Origin: Saprospiraceae bacterium | GTDB taxonomy: Bacteria; Bacteroidota; Bacteroidia; Chitinophagales; Saprospiraceae | Direction: 5' to 3' | Assembly: GCA_027080725.1 (NCBI GenBank) | Contig: JALWRC010000102.1 | Coordinates: 1 to 35,808 of the forward strand | DNA: 35,808 nucleotides | Shown here: piece after piece, positions 7,818-16,432 of the stretch | Layout: every line of letters starts with the position of its first letter | How positions within the stretch are numbered: the stretch's first letter is position 1 | The notes under the pieces: model-generated | Seen by the model: the letters and a program-made list of their open reading frames with translations, nothing else | The model's database searches: none | Told to the model about the DNA's origin: nothing | Program-made: the position numbers and the translations under genes

Positions 7818-8120
7818 ACTTTTTCGATAATTTTTTTGGTTGAAGGTCTATTTTGACGTAGACATACAGTTTTCTGGTTCTTAATCTTCTATTCGTGATA
7901 AATTTCCACGGTAAATCTCCGCTTCCAAGTCTTCCTTCGTCAGCTTTGGAGTCGGGCTTCTTCCGAGCCGTTTGTTTTAGATGAGTTTAGTGTAGTTTGT
8001 CATACACCCATACACACCTTTCTACCGGAGGTTGTAAAATAAGCTGTACCTTTGTGGGCTTGAATAGAACAAGGGGCGCACTGCAGTCGTTCTTTATCCC
8101 AATAGTTCACAATTTCATAC
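7805..8120. other. Intergenic region between ATPase operon and rseP
   Basis: The ATPase promoter lies at the left edge and the rseP promoter at the right. In between, the minus strand has a stop-free frame of about 60 codons (roughly 7805-7990) without an ATG. It encodes a basic sequence containing GRLGSGDLPWKFITN. I do not recognise it; it may be a decayed gene or chance. The sharp change from AT-rich to more balanced composition near 7860 probably marks the edge of the acquired segment. Confidence 0.4.
8047..8054 (+). promoter_or_regulatory. -7 promoter box for rseP
   Basis: TACCTTTG matches TAnnTTTG exactly and lies 66 bases before the rseP start codon. A -33 TTG at the usual distance is not clear. 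Confidence 0.5.
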
Positions 8121-9443
8121 ATGGATATAGTTATAATCGTTTTACAGTTTTTCTTAAGCTTGAGCATCTTAGTCGTGCTCCATGAAGCGGGTCACTTTGC
8201 CGCGGCCCGGTGGTTTAAGACGAAAGTGGAGAAGTTTTATCTCTTCTTTGACCCTTGGTTTTCCCTTTTCAAAAAGAAGATTGGTGACACGGAGTACGGC
8301 ATTGGCTGGTTGCCATTGGGCGGTTATGTCAAAATCTCAGGCATGGTCGATGAGAGCATGGATTTGGAGCAGATGAAGGAGCCGGCTCAACCGTGGGAGT
8401 TCCGCTCAAAACCAACTTGGCAGCGACTCATTATCATGCTCGGTGGTGTGACGGTCAACTTTATTCTCGGCTTTTTTATCTTCGCCATGATGCTGGTGAT
8501 TTGGGGCGACTCGTACGTCCCCAATGATGCCGTCAAAGAGGGTATTTATGTGGATTCGATTGGAGCTGCGATGGGGTTGATGGATGGCGATAAAGTGTTG
8601 GCTCTCGGGGATAAACCCTTTGACCGGTTTGACAGTAGAAAGCTCATCCGCGCCATCGTTATCGACGGCATTCCCTCGATAAAAGTCGAGCGCAACGGCC
8701 AAATCATAAATGTCCCTATCGACAAAAAATGGGTGACGGAACTCTCCAGCCACAAGAACAAAGGGGTGATGATTTTCGGACCCCGCATCCCCCTTGAGGT
8801 GGATAAAACCGTCAAAAACAGTCCCGCCCAAAAGGCCGGCATCCAACCCGGTGACAGAATCGTAAACGTAGGGAACAAACCGGTCCATTATCTCCACGAA
8901 TTTGCTAAAGAAGTCCACCCGGAACCCAATACCTCGTATCCGGTAGTCATAGAAAGAAAAGGCCGGCCCCTTCAGATGAACATACAGACGGATGGGAAGG
9001 GAAAATTTGGTATCTATTGGAAGATGCTGGACGTCAGCAAACAAAAATACGGCTTTTTTGAAGCACTCCCGATGGGGGTATCCCGCGGAATCAAGTTTCT
9101 CAAAGACCAGTTGGTAGGCTTCAAAAAGATGTTTAGCGGAGAGATAAAGGCCTCCGAGAGCCTCGGAGGATTTGCGACCATCGCGCAACTCTTTCCCACG
9201 ACCTGGGACTGGGAGCAATTCTGGAGAATTACCGCGGTATTATCCTTGATTCTCGGGTTTATGAATCTGCTCCCCATCCCCGCATTGGACGGGGGACATG
9301 TGATGTTTCTTTTGTATGAAATGGTAACAGGTCGTAAGCCCAGTGACAAGGTCATGGAAGTGACCACCATGATAGGGATGATATTACTGTTTGGCCTGTT
9401 GTTGTACGCCAACGGAATGGATGTCATCCGGTTTTTCAAGTAG
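8121..9443 (+). CDS. rseP: RseP-type site-2 zinc metalloprotease
   Basis: This inner-membrane protease cleaves transmembrane substrates such as anti-sigma factors and signal-peptide remnants. The 440-residue protein has the S2P zinc motif HEAGH at 21-25 within the first membrane helix, two PDZ-like domains (about 125-210 and 220-300; the second contains AGIQPGDRIVNVGNKPV), and the second catalytic motif NLLPIPALDGGH (382-393), where Asp390 is the third metal ligand. A hydrophobic helix follows near the C-terminus. Length and domain order are normal for RseP/YaeL of Bacteroidota. The ATG at 8121 puts HExxH at the expected position. It stands alone between the ATPase operon and tRNA-Leu. Confidence 0.95.
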   Translation: MDIVIIVLQFFLSLSILVVLHEAGHFAAARWFKTKVEKFYLFFDPWFSLFKKKIGDTEYGIGWLPLGGYVKISGMVDESMDLEQMKEPAQPWEFRSKPTWQRLIIMLGGVTVNFILGFFIFAMMLVIWGDSYVPNDAVKEGIYVDSIGAAMGLMDGDKVLALGDKPFDRFDSRKLIRAIVIDGIPSIKVERNGQIINVPIDKKWVTELSSHKNKGVMIFGPRIPLEVDKTVKNSPAQKAGIQPGDRIVNVGNKPVHYLHEFAKEVHPEPNTSYPVVIERKGRPLQMNIQTDGKGKFGIYWKMLDVSKQKYGFFEALPMGVSRGIKFLKDQLVGFKKMFSGEIKASESLGGFATIAQLFPTTWDWEQFWRITAVLSLILGFMNLLPIPALDGGHVMFLLYEMVTGRKPSDKVMEVTTMIGMILLFGLLLYANGMDVIRFFK

Positions 9444-9511
9444 TGGCGGTACTAAAATAAGATGACGGGATATTTTGTAATAAAAAGTTTTCTGTAGTGT
9501 ACAAAATTAGA

Positions 9512-9519
9512 TACCTTTG
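9512..9519 (+). promoter_or_regulatory. -7 promoter box for tRNA-Leu
   Basis: TACCTTTG is an exact match to TAnnTTTG and lies 25 bases before the first base of the tRNA, a usual distance for a stable RNA promoter. Confidence 0.65.
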
Positions 9520-9544
9520 CGCTCCCTGATAGAGGAAATGTGCC

Positions 9545-9628
9545 GCCGACGTGGCGGAATTGGTAGACGCGCTGGATTCAAAATCCAGTTCTGGCAACAG
9601 AGTGGGGGTTCGATTCCCCCCGTCGGTA
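9545..9628 (+). tRNA. tRNA-Leu (anticodon CAA)
   Basis: Acceptor arms GCCGACG (9545-9551) and CGTCGGT (9621-9627) pair with one G-T. The anticodon stem CTGGATT/AATCCAG encloses anticodon CAA. A long variable arm (TTCTGGCAACAGAG region) marks it as class II, and the T arm has the GGTTCGATTCC pattern. Discriminator A at 9628 fits leucine. CCA is not encoded. A strong terminator follows within six bases. Confidence 0.97.
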
Positions 9629-9633
9629 CATCT

Positions 9634-9669
9634 AAAAAGCCCAAAACGCTCTGCGTTTTGGGCTTTTTT
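9634..9669 (+). terminator. Rho-independent terminator of tRNA-Leu
   Basis: AAAAAGCCCAAAACGC (9634-9649) and GCGTTTTGGGCTTTTT (9653-9668) form a perfect 16-bp stem with a TCT loop and a T-tract. The A-tract on the left makes it potentially bidirectional. Confidence 0.92.
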
Positions 9670-9734
9670 CGTATAGAAACAAGTTGTACTTATGGATTGT
9701 TATACTCTGCGATGGATTAGTTTTTCCCGTAAAT

Positions 9735-11096
9735 ATGAGTGCTGAAAAAGAAATATTGCAACAGATAACCTTGCTTAAATCAAGGCTGGACAGTTATGAA
9801 GAATATAATTTTCATAATGACAAAATGCTTTGGCAAAAGTTGAGGCTGGAGTGGAACTATAATTCCAACCACATTGAAGGCAATACCCTCACTTACGGAG
9901 AAACCATGCTTTTGCTCATCAAGGGCCAGACGATTCAGGAGCATAACATCAGAGAGTTTGATGAAATGCGGGCCCATGATCTGGTTATTGAAAAAGTAAG
10001 ACAAGCTGCTTTAGAACACAAACATCCACTCACCGAGAGTGACATTAGAACCTGGAATGAAATCATCCTGGTCAAACCTTTTTGGAAAGATTCGATAACA
10101 GCAGATGGAATCCCAACAAAGAAACGCATAGTTCCCGGAAAATACAAAGAGTTGCCCAATCATGTTTTACTACATACGGGAGAAGTTTTCTACTTTGCAG
10201 AACCTCAGGAAGTGGCACCTAAAATGGCGGCATTACTCGAATGGTATAAGAATCATTCTAAGGAATTACATCCTTTAGAAATTGCTTCCCTTTTGCATTA
10301 CAGATTTGTCCGGATTCATCCATTTGATGACGGAAATGGCCGGATTGCACGACTTCTGATGAATTTTGTGTTGATGCGCAAAGGATACCCTCCTGTCATT
10401 ATTCGCTCTGCTGAAAAAAACGATTATTTGAATGCGCTAAGTAAAGCAGATGCTGGAGACATGGACACGTTTATTGATTTTGTTGGAAAACAGCTCGTCT
10501 GGTCTTTAGAGTTGACATTAAAACGCGCCGAAGGCCAACCGATAGTGGAGGAAGAGGATTGGCTTAAAGAATTGGACTTGATAAAAAAAAGATTAGAAGT
10601 CGAGCATCTAAGCAGACGACCGGAAAAAACCATCGAATTAGTCGGAGAGCGATTGGAAGACAGCATCCTGCCCCTTTTTGAAAAAGTGCGCCATGTGATC
10701 CAACAGTTTGGAGTTTTATTTGAAAAACAAGAAGAAAGAATTTTACTCCAAAGGGAAAGTATGACTTTAGTTTATACGGGTAATTATCCGGTTTCTCCCT
10801 TGGAATTAAGCCGGATTATAATGAATAAACAAATATCCGGGTTAGCACTGGAATCCAATCTTGTTTACTACCGGATGCTCGAGAATGAGACCACATTTTC
10901 TGTGGATAAGACCATTGTCATGGCATTAGAAAAATTTGGTTATACAATATCCATAAAAAAGTCTAGCATTGGGCTTCCCTTAAAAAGTTGGGATGTAAGC
11001 CTCACCGAAAAAGAGATAAAAGGAATTGCTAATAAGACAGGACAGCAAATTCTGAAGCAGATCCGGGAACTTTCAGGTGAACAACTACAGGAATAA
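9735..11096 (+). CDS. Fic family protein, class II (AMP transferase-like)
   Basis: Fic enzymes usually transfer AMP from ATP to hydroxyl side chains of target proteins. The protein shows the full catalytic motif HPFDDGNGRIAR (195-206, counting from 9735), matching HxFxDGNGRxxR, so it is predicted active. An N-terminal inhibitory helix motif SNHIEG (44-49) fits [S/T]xxxE[G/N], marking the class II autoinhibited type. The C-terminal half (about 280-453) is a helical region plus a winged-helix-like tail, as in many chromosomal Fic proteins. I use ATG 9735 (453 residues) rather than an upstream ATG at 9684 because the extra 17 residues are hydrophobic and not Fic-like. It is convergent with kmo and has no antitoxin gene beside it, consistent with the inhibitory helix being internal. 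Confidence 0.92.
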   Translation: MSAEKEILQQITLLKSRLDSYEEYNFHNDKMLWQKLRLEWNYNSNHIEGNTLTYGETMLLLIKGQTIQEHNIREFDEMRAHDLVIEKVRQAALEHKHPLTESDIRTWNEIILVKPFWKDSITADGIPTKKRIVPGKYKELPNHVLLHTGEVFYFAEPQEVAPKMAALLEWYKNHSKELHPLEIASLLHYRFVRIHPFDDGNGRIARLLMNFVLMRKGYPPVIIRSAEKNDYLNALSKADAGDMDTFIDFVGKQLVWSLELTLKRAEGQPIVEEEDWLKELDLIKKRLEVEHLSRRPEKTIELVGERLEDSILPLFEKVRHVIQQFGVLFEKQEERILLQRESMTLVYTGNYPVSPLELSRIIMNKQISGLALESNLVYYRMLENETTFSVDKTIVMALEKFGYTISIKKSSIGLPLKSWDVSLTEKEIKGIANKTGQQILKQIRELSGEQLQE

Positions 11097-11138
11097 TTAA
11101 GGAGTTTTGCCACCCATTATTTCTAATCATACATTGCT

Positions 11139-12518
11139 CTATCTGCAATACTTCTTCAGCTGACGGTGAAGTACGGACAGGTCGATTTTGTCTATGTACT
11201 CTTCGATGAGGTTCTTACAAAAATGCATGAGGTATTCGTCCTGGCAATGCCCTTTTTGCATGGCTACATGATAGGGCACGTCGTCTTTGAAGGTGACGAG
11301 TGCATATTTAGAATGGTAGTCTTCGAAAGCTTGCTCGAGGGAGAGCTCGAGTTGGCGTTTAATCACGAAGGTATCGTCTTTTACCTTGTCGCGCATTTCG
11401 TAGTAGTTCTCCTCGGCCATATCCCCGATGGCATCGGCATCCGGTTTTCGGAGCTCCTGATAACGCTTAAAGAGCTGCTCCCAATTGCCGTCAAAAGCAT
11501 CACCCATTAACTGATCCAGAATGGTGACATCCTCGAAGGAGGCGTTCATCCCTTGTCCATAGAAAGGCACTACAGCATGTGCCGCATCCCCCATCAACAG
11601 CGTCTTGCCGCCCACCTGCCAGGGATAACATTTGACGGTGGCGAGCGCACCGGTAGGGTGTTCGAAAAATTCTTCCTCCAGCCGGGGCATATGGGGGACG
11701 GCATCGGGAAATTGTTCTTCAAAAAAGCGTCTCACTTGTGCGCCTGTTTGGAGTTGGTCAAAGCTGTTTTCTCCTTCAAACGGCAAGAACAAGGTGACGG
11801 TAAAGGAACCGTCCAGATTGGGAAGCGCGATAAGCATGTATCCTCCTTTGGGCCATATATGCAGTGCATTTTTGTCGATACAGTGCTGACCTCCTTCCAA
11901 TGCAGGGAAGGTCAATTCTTTGTAACCGTGTTGGAGAAATTTTTGAGAAAAACTGAAGCGGAGTGTCGCGCTATGCCGGGACATGCTATTGCGCAGAGCC
12001 GACCCGGCCCCGTCAGCACCAAAGATAACTTGCCCTGTCATCTCCTGCTCCCGGCCTTGGGCGTCCCGGTAATGCACCACTCCTGCCCGGAGGTCCACAT
12101 GTGTACACGGGCTATTGAAGTATATCGATACATTGTCCAAGGATTCGGCCTTATTCAAAAGGCGGATATTGAGTTCTCCGCGGGAGATAGATCGTATGAA
12201 ATGGTTGGATCTTCCGCTGTAAGATTGAAGGGAGGTGTTGCCCTCCGTGTCGTGGATCATCCTGCCATACATGGGGATGGTCAAATCGAGCATCTCCCTT
12301 TCGAGGCCAATCAGCCGCAATGCCTTCAATCCACGGTTGGACAGGGCGAGATTGATTGAGCGTCCGGCGCTGATGTCTACTTTGCGCATATCGGGGCGCT
12401 TTTCGAAAAGGACAACCTCATGGCCTCTTTGCGCCATACGTATGGCAAGTAATGTGCCACTCAGACCGGCACCGATAACAATAACGGGAAGTTTACTTTT
12501 CATTTCAGTCATATGCAA
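11139..12518 (-). CDS. kmo: Kynurenine 3-monooxygenase
   Basis: This FAD- and NADPH-dependent enzyme hydroxylates L-kynurenine to 3-hydroxykynurenine in tryptophan degradation towards quinolinate/NAD. The 459-residue protein begins with a Rossmann motif VIGAGLSG (14-21) and an E/R FAD signature (LFEKRPDMR). It then has the KMO-typical segment AGRSINLALSNRG (about 51-63) and the second flavin motif MGDAAHAVVPFYGQGMNASFEDV (about 308-330). Bacterial KMOs of Bacteroidota are of this size. Two starts are possible: 12518, or the internal Met at 12503 (MKSKLPVIVIG), which is closer to the Rossmann fold. No other kynurenine-pathway gene is adjacent. It is divergent from the enoyl-CoA hydratase gene. 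Confidence 0.93.
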   Translation of the reverse strand: MHMTEMKSKLPVIVIGAGLSGTLLAIRMAQRGHEVVLFEKRPDMRKVDISAGRSINLALSNRGLKALRLIGLEREMLDLTIPMYGRMIHDTEGNTSLQSYSGRSNHFIRSISRGELNIRLLNKAESLDNVSIYFNSPCTHVDLRAGVVHYRDAQGREQEMTGQVIFGADGAGSALRNSMSRHSATLRFSFSQKFLQHGYKELTFPALEGGQHCIDKNALHIWPKGGYMLIALPNLDGSFTVTLFLPFEGENSFDQLQTGAQVRRFFEEQFPDAVPHMPRLEEEFFEHPTGALATVKCYPWQVGGKTLLMGDAAHAVVPFYGQGMNASFEDVTILDQLMGDAFDGNWEQLFKRYQELRKPDADAIGDMAEENYYEMRDKVKDDTFVIKRQLELSLEQAFEDYHSKYALVTFKDDVPYHVAMQKGHCQDEYLMHFCKNLIEEYIDKIDLSVLHRQLKKYCR

Positions 12519-12576
12519 ATCGTTCCTGATGCGTGGCTACCATAGAGCAGCCACCGGTTATGGAGCGGTAAAGGTA

Positions 12577-12584
12577 CAAATTTA
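12577..12584 (-). promoter_or_regulatory. Possible kmo promoter -7 box
   Basis: On the minus strand TAAATTTG (12584-12577) matches TAnnTTTG exactly, 59 bases upstream of the kmo start. An alternative one-mismatch box TACCTTTA lies next to it at 12576-12569. No clear -33 TTG was identified. Confidence 0.4.
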
Positions 12585-12798
12585 TCAAAGGTCGATGAGA
12601 GAATGGAGTATTCGTAAGTGTATTGCTGCTATTCAACAAATGAAGGATTGAGATACGGGCCATGATAAAGATTTTTTCGTATTTTCGAGCTTCAGAAACG
12701 AAAGAGGGTGCTCATTTCAAAACATTTTTCGAAGTGTACTCAATATTTAATCACTTTGCCCGGTATGAATGACCGGAGCATAGTCAACCATTTCAAGC

Positions 12799-13563
12799 AT
12801 GAAAAAAGAAGGAAAGGTAACAACAATTGTAGAAGACGGAGTCGCTACTATAGTATTTTATCATCCGGCGCACAACTCCCTGCCGGGGTATCTGCTGGCG
12901 GAATTGGCGGAGGCTATAGTCCATATAGGCAGAAGAGAAGATGTGCGGGTGATGTTACTGAAGAGTGGAGGAGAGCGAACCTTTTGTGCCGGAGCGAGTT
13001 TTGACGAGTTGGTGTCCATCGAGACGGAAGCGGAAGGGAAGCGCTTTTTTATGGGCTTTGCCAATGTCATCAATGCCTGTCGCAGCTGTGGCAAGATCGT
13101 CGTCGGCAGAGTACAAGGCAAGGCGGTAGGCGGTGGGGTGGGATTGGCTTCCGCCGTGGACTATTGCATGGCTACCAAATATGCTTCTGTCAAATTGAGC
13201 GAGCTCGCCATTGGTATAGGTCCCTTTGTAGTCGGTCCCGCGGTAGAAAGAAAAGTGGGTCTCGCCCCTTTTAGCCAGTTAACACTCAATCCGGAAGAAT
13301 GGCAAACCGCTGCTTGGGCCAAAGACCACGGTCTCTTTCAAGAAGTGTTTGAGACGACGGAACAACTCGACCGATATATTGACCATTTCATTACAAAAAT
13401 AAAAAGCTATAATCCCGAAGCCTTATCTGCGCTTAAAAAGATTCTTTGGCAAGGAACAGAGCATTGGGATAAATTGTTAGAAGAAAGGGCAGAGGTGAGT
13501 GGACAATTGGTATTATCCGACTTTACGCGATCTGCGATTCAAAAGTTTAAAATGAGAAAATAG
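12799..13563 (+). CDS. Enoyl-CoA hydratase/isomerase family (possibly methylglutaconyl-CoA hydratase-like)
   Basis: The 254-residue crotonase-fold protein has the oxyanion-hole segment RTFCAGASFDEL (60-71) and the helix-capping motif GGGVGLASAVDYCMA (111-125). The first of the two catalytic glutamates of classical crotonase is glycine here (Gly115 in GGGVG), while the second is kept (Glu135 in LSELAIGIGP). The combination GGGVGL...SE..IGI.P..V.P resembles my recollection of LiuC-type methylglutaconyl-CoA hydratases. The stop codon TAG is followed immediately by the ATG of the 2-oxoacid dehydrogenase E1 gene, so the two are co-transcribed. That supports a role in branched-chain amino-acid (leucine) breakdown, but exact substrate is not proven. 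Confidence 0.85.
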   Translation: MKKEGKVTTIVEDGVATIVFYHPAHNSLPGYLLAELAEAIVHIGRREDVRVMLLKSGGERTFCAGASFDELVSIETEAEGKRFFMGFANVINACRSCGKIVVGRVQGKAVGGGVGLASAVDYCMATKYASVKLSELAIGIGPFVVGPAVERKVGLAPFSQLTLNPEEWQTAAWAKDHGLFQEVFETTEQLDRYIDHFITKIKSYNPEALSALKKILWQGTEHWDKLLEERAEVSGQLVLSDFTRSAIQKFKMRK

Positions 13564-15624
13564 ATGCTTGTGACCAAGACCGGTATTGATGTTGCTATTG
13601 TGAAGGAAGCCTTTGAGAAAATGGCATTGGTGCGGTCTATGGCAGACATTTACGAGGAGCAGACAAGCATCACTCGCAAGTATGTTCATGCGACATCGAG
13701 CGGACATGAGGCCATCCAAATTGCACTGGGTCTCCAATTACAACCTCAGGATTATGTATTTCCCTATTACCGGGATGATGCCCTGTTGGTGGCCTTGGGG
13801 GTGAGACCGTATGATTTGATGCTTCAGTTACTCGCAAAGCGGGAGGACCCTTTTTCCGGAGGGAGGACGTATTATTGTCATCCGAGTCTGAAGGAAGAGG
13901 ACAAACCCAAAATCCCGCACCAATCCTCCGCCACAGGGATGCAAGCCATCCCCGCGACCGGAGTCGCCTTGGGGATGTGGTACAAAGAACAAGCTGGATT
14001 GGAGCAAGGCGCGGTCCCTCCCATCACGGTATGTTCTCTAGGTGACGGGAGCATGACAGAAGGGGAAGTGGCAGAAGCCTTACATATGGCGGCACTCAAA
14101 TCATTACCCATATTGTACCTGGTTCAAGACAATGAGTGGGACATTTCTGCATATAAGGATGAAGTGCGCAAAGGGGATGCAGCGGAGTATGCCCGGGGCT
14201 TTAAAGGTGTAGAGGTTGTTCGCTTAGACGGTTCGGACTTTGGAGAGAGTTATAGCCGGTTAGAAGCAGTTATTCACACCATACGTGCCGAAAGGCGCCC
14301 CTTTTTAGTCCACGCTTCTGTCCCATTGCTCAATCATCACACTTCGGGGGTTCGTATGGAGTGGTATCGCGATGATTTGGAAAAAGCGAAACGCAATGAC
14401 CCCTACCCTAAGATAAAGGCCACCCTTTATGAAATGGGGGTCTCCAAAAAAGAAGTCGATGCCAAAGTATCCGGTGCGCGCAAACAGATCGAAAACGACT
14501 TCCAAATGGCTGTTGCAGCTAAAGACCCTCATCCGGAGGATCTTTTTGACCATGTTTTTGCTCCCTCTCCGGTAACGGAAGAGACCGGAACAAGGACGCC
14601 TGAAGGAAGCGAAGTTCAAGTTATGGTGGACAGCGCCCTTCACGCCATTAATCAAATATTGCGCGATCACCCCGAAGCTTTGTTGTACGGCCAAGATGTA
14701 GGCCGGAGGTTGGGAGGGGTGTTTCGCGAGGCGGCACTTCTGGCAAAGAAATATGGAGATCACAGAGTCTTTAATATGCCGATCCAAGAGGCGTTTATCG
14801 TTGGGAGTACCGTCGGGATGTCCGCCGTAGGGTTAAAACCCATCGTAGAGGTCCAGTTTGCCGATTATATCTGGCCCGGACTCAACCAATTGTTTACAGA
14901 AGTGAGTCGTTCGTATTATCTCTCCAATGGCAAATGGCCGGTGAGTATGGTCCTGCGGGTCCCGATCGGGGCATACGGAAGCGGTGGGCCGTACCATTCT
15001 ACCAGTCTGGAATCCGTCCTCACCAATATCAGAGGAATAAAAATCGCTTACCCCAGTACGGGTGCAGATCTATTCGGGTTGTTGAAATCCGCTTGGGAAG
15101 ATCCTAATCCGGTGGTAATCCTCGAACACAAAGGCCTGTATTGGTCCAAAATCTCGGGAACGGATGGGGCAAAAAGTGTGCTTCCTTCAGAGGATTATCG
15201 CATTCCCTTCGGCAAGGGAAGAGTGGTCCTCCATGCAGACGAAAACCAAGAAGAGACTACCCTGAGTATTATCACCTATGGGATGGGCGTGTACTGGGCG
15301 CTCCGTGCAGCCAAGTCGTTTGAGGGGCGAATTGAAATCGTTGACTTGAGGACTTTATATCCGTTGGATAGGTCCCTTCTTGAATCTTCCGTAAAAAAAC
15401 ATGGCAGATGTCTAATCCTTACGGAAGAACCCGTAGATAGCAGTTTTGCTCAAAGTCTCGCCGGGCGATTGCAACAATCCGTGTTTGAGTATCTGGATGC
15501 GCCTATACAGGTTATAGGCGCAGAGAATCTTCCCGCCATCCCGCTTAACCAGACTCTCGAGCACACCATGCTCCCCAACGCCGATAAAGTAGCATCTGTC
15601 TTAAAAGACATTCTATCTTATTAA
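13564..15624 (+). CDS. 2-oxoacid dehydrogenase E1 component, alpha and beta subunits fused
   Basis: This thiamine-diphosphate enzyme decarboxylates 2-oxo acids and passes the acyl group to a lipoyl E2. The alpha part (about 1-340) has the ThDP motif GDGSMTEGEVAEA...N (160-190) and the HATSSGHEA substrate region. The beta part (about 350-686) has LLYGQDVGRRLGGVFR, the PIQEAF active-site region and a C-terminal transketolase-like domain (RTLYPLD). Most homologues encode alpha and beta separately; single-chain fusions of about 680 residues are known in Bacteroidota. No E2 or E3 gene lies nearby. The zero-base junction with an enoyl-CoA hydratase favours branched-chain 2-oxoacids over pyruvate. 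This substrate call is inference. Confidence 0.9.
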   Translation: MLVTKTGIDVAIVKEAFEKMALVRSMADIYEEQTSITRKYVHATSSGHEAIQIALGLQLQPQDYVFPYYRDDALLVALGVRPYDLMLQLLAKREDPFSGGRTYYCHPSLKEEDKPKIPHQSSATGMQAIPATGVALGMWYKEQAGLEQGAVPPITVCSLGDGSMTEGEVAEALHMAALKSLPILYLVQDNEWDISAYKDEVRKGDAAEYARGFKGVEVVRLDGSDFGESYSRLEAVIHTIRAERRPFLVHASVPLLNHHTSGVRMEWYRDDLEKAKRNDPYPKIKATLYEMGVSKKEVDAKVSGARKQIENDFQMAVAAKDPHPEDLFDHVFAPSPVTEETGTRTPEGSEVQVMVDSALHAINQILRDHPEALLYGQDVGRRLGGVFREAALLAKKYGDHRVFNMPIQEAFIVGSTVGMSAVGLKPIVEVQFADYIWPGLNQLFTEVSRSYYLSNGKWPVSMVLRVPIGAYGSGGPYHSTSLESVLTNIRGIKIAYPSTGADLFGLLKSAWEDPNPVVILEHKGLYWSKISGTDGAKSVLPSEDYRIPFGKGRVVLHADENQEETTLSIITYGMGVYWALRAAKSFEGRIEIVDLRTLYPLDRSLLESSVKKHGRCLILTEEPVDSSFAQSLAGRLQQSVFEYLDAPIQVIGAENLPAIPLNQTLEHTMLPNADKVASVLKDILSY

Positions 15625-15641
15625 CAAAAAAAACAAACACT

Positions 15642-16319
15642 ATGATGAAGAAAGCAATTACCCTGTTGTTAGTGACCTATCTGTTTAGTAGCTGTATCCC
15701 ATTTGGCCATTTGGAGTCCGGACGGACGATAGGTAAAGGCATTACCCAAATGAAAGGAGAGCTGGATCTCTTCGCCGTTGCTGATATTAGCGAAGAGAAC
15801 CATCCCAATTCGGATATTCTCTATGAAAATGTCCCCTTCGGTAGTTTAGGGATGGGATATGGGTTGACCGATAAAACCGAGGTCCGCGCCTCTCTAAGTT
15901 TATCCTCTTTCTTACAATTAGAGGTCAAGCATCAATTTGTAGGAGACGCCACTTCCAAGTTTGCTCTGTCCGTTGGCCCCGGAGTATCTTTTAATATCGT
16001 TAATCAATTTGGCAGTACCGGTGATTTAGAACACAACCTGCATGGTATCATCCATCTTCCGGTTTATATGTCCTATCACCCCAACACAAAAAGTTATTGG
16101 TTTTTTAATCCCGAAGTGGCTTTTTTGGGTGTGTACAAAAAGCCTGATTTGCTGAATACGATCTATTGGGGAAGTGCTTTTGGGTATGGGATAGAGTATA
16201 AGAATCTGGACTTTTCGTTTGGCGGTGTAATCTATGCCCCCAATGTAAATCCGGTATTGGCCCCGTTAGTTAGCCCGTTTCGAATGGGCGTGAGCATCAA
16301 ATACTTATTACGCGAATAA
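15642..16319 (+). CDS. Outer-membrane lipoprotein, beta-barrel-like (paralogue 1)
   Basis: This 225-residue protein is of unknown function. It has a lipoprotein signal with lipobox FSSC (Cys at about 18) and continues CIPFGHLESGRTIGKG. The body alternates hydrophobic and polar residues with many Gly/Tyr/Phe, consistent with a small outer-membrane barrel anchored by lipid. It is clearly paralogous to the next gene: both share C(I/F)PF.(H/Q)(L/F)ES.RT(I/V)G, YGL(T/S)DKT(E/D)VR, VKH..VGD..SKF, and IHLP(V/I)YMS. It starts 17 bases after the E1 gene and may be read through from it. The tandem copies share motif order but are well diverged, so the duplication is old. Confidence 0.75.
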   Translation: MMKKAITLLLVTYLFSSCIPFGHLESGRTIGKGITQMKGELDLFAVADISEENHPNSDILYENVPFGSLGMGYGLTDKTEVRASLSLSSFLQLEVKHQFVGDATSKFALSVGPGVSFNIVNQFGSTGDLEHNLHGIIHLPVYMSYHPNTKSYWFFNPEVAFLGVYKKPDLLNTIYWGSAFGYGIEYKNLDFSFGGVIYAPNVNPVLAPLVSPFRMGVSIKYLLRE

Positions 16320-16369
16320 GGTCATCTCCTATTTTTGTAAGAGTAAACTATTCTGCAAATTGCGTGTTT

Positions 16370-16377
16370 TATCTTTC
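16370..16377 (+). promoter_or_regulatory. Weak -7 box upstream of two-hairpin element A
   Basis: TATCTTTC is one base off TAnnTTTG and lies 56 bases before the element, so it could start a transcript that carries the whole element as leader for the lipoprotein gene at 16536. No well-spaced -33 TTG is visible. Confidence 0.25.
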
Positions 16378-16432
16378 AATTGAGTTTTTTAGGTATGAAA
16401 TGGTGACATTTGCCACAAATAATAATATACGC

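Noticed and set aside
8406-9439. Long minus-strand frames opposite rseP
   Set aside because: They are antisense to a clear conserved protease gene and show no family features.
9735-11096. Fic gene as half of a toxin-antitoxin pair or defence locus
   Set aside because: The inhibitory helix motif is inside the protein, no small antitoxin gene is adjacent, and the neighbours are core genes.
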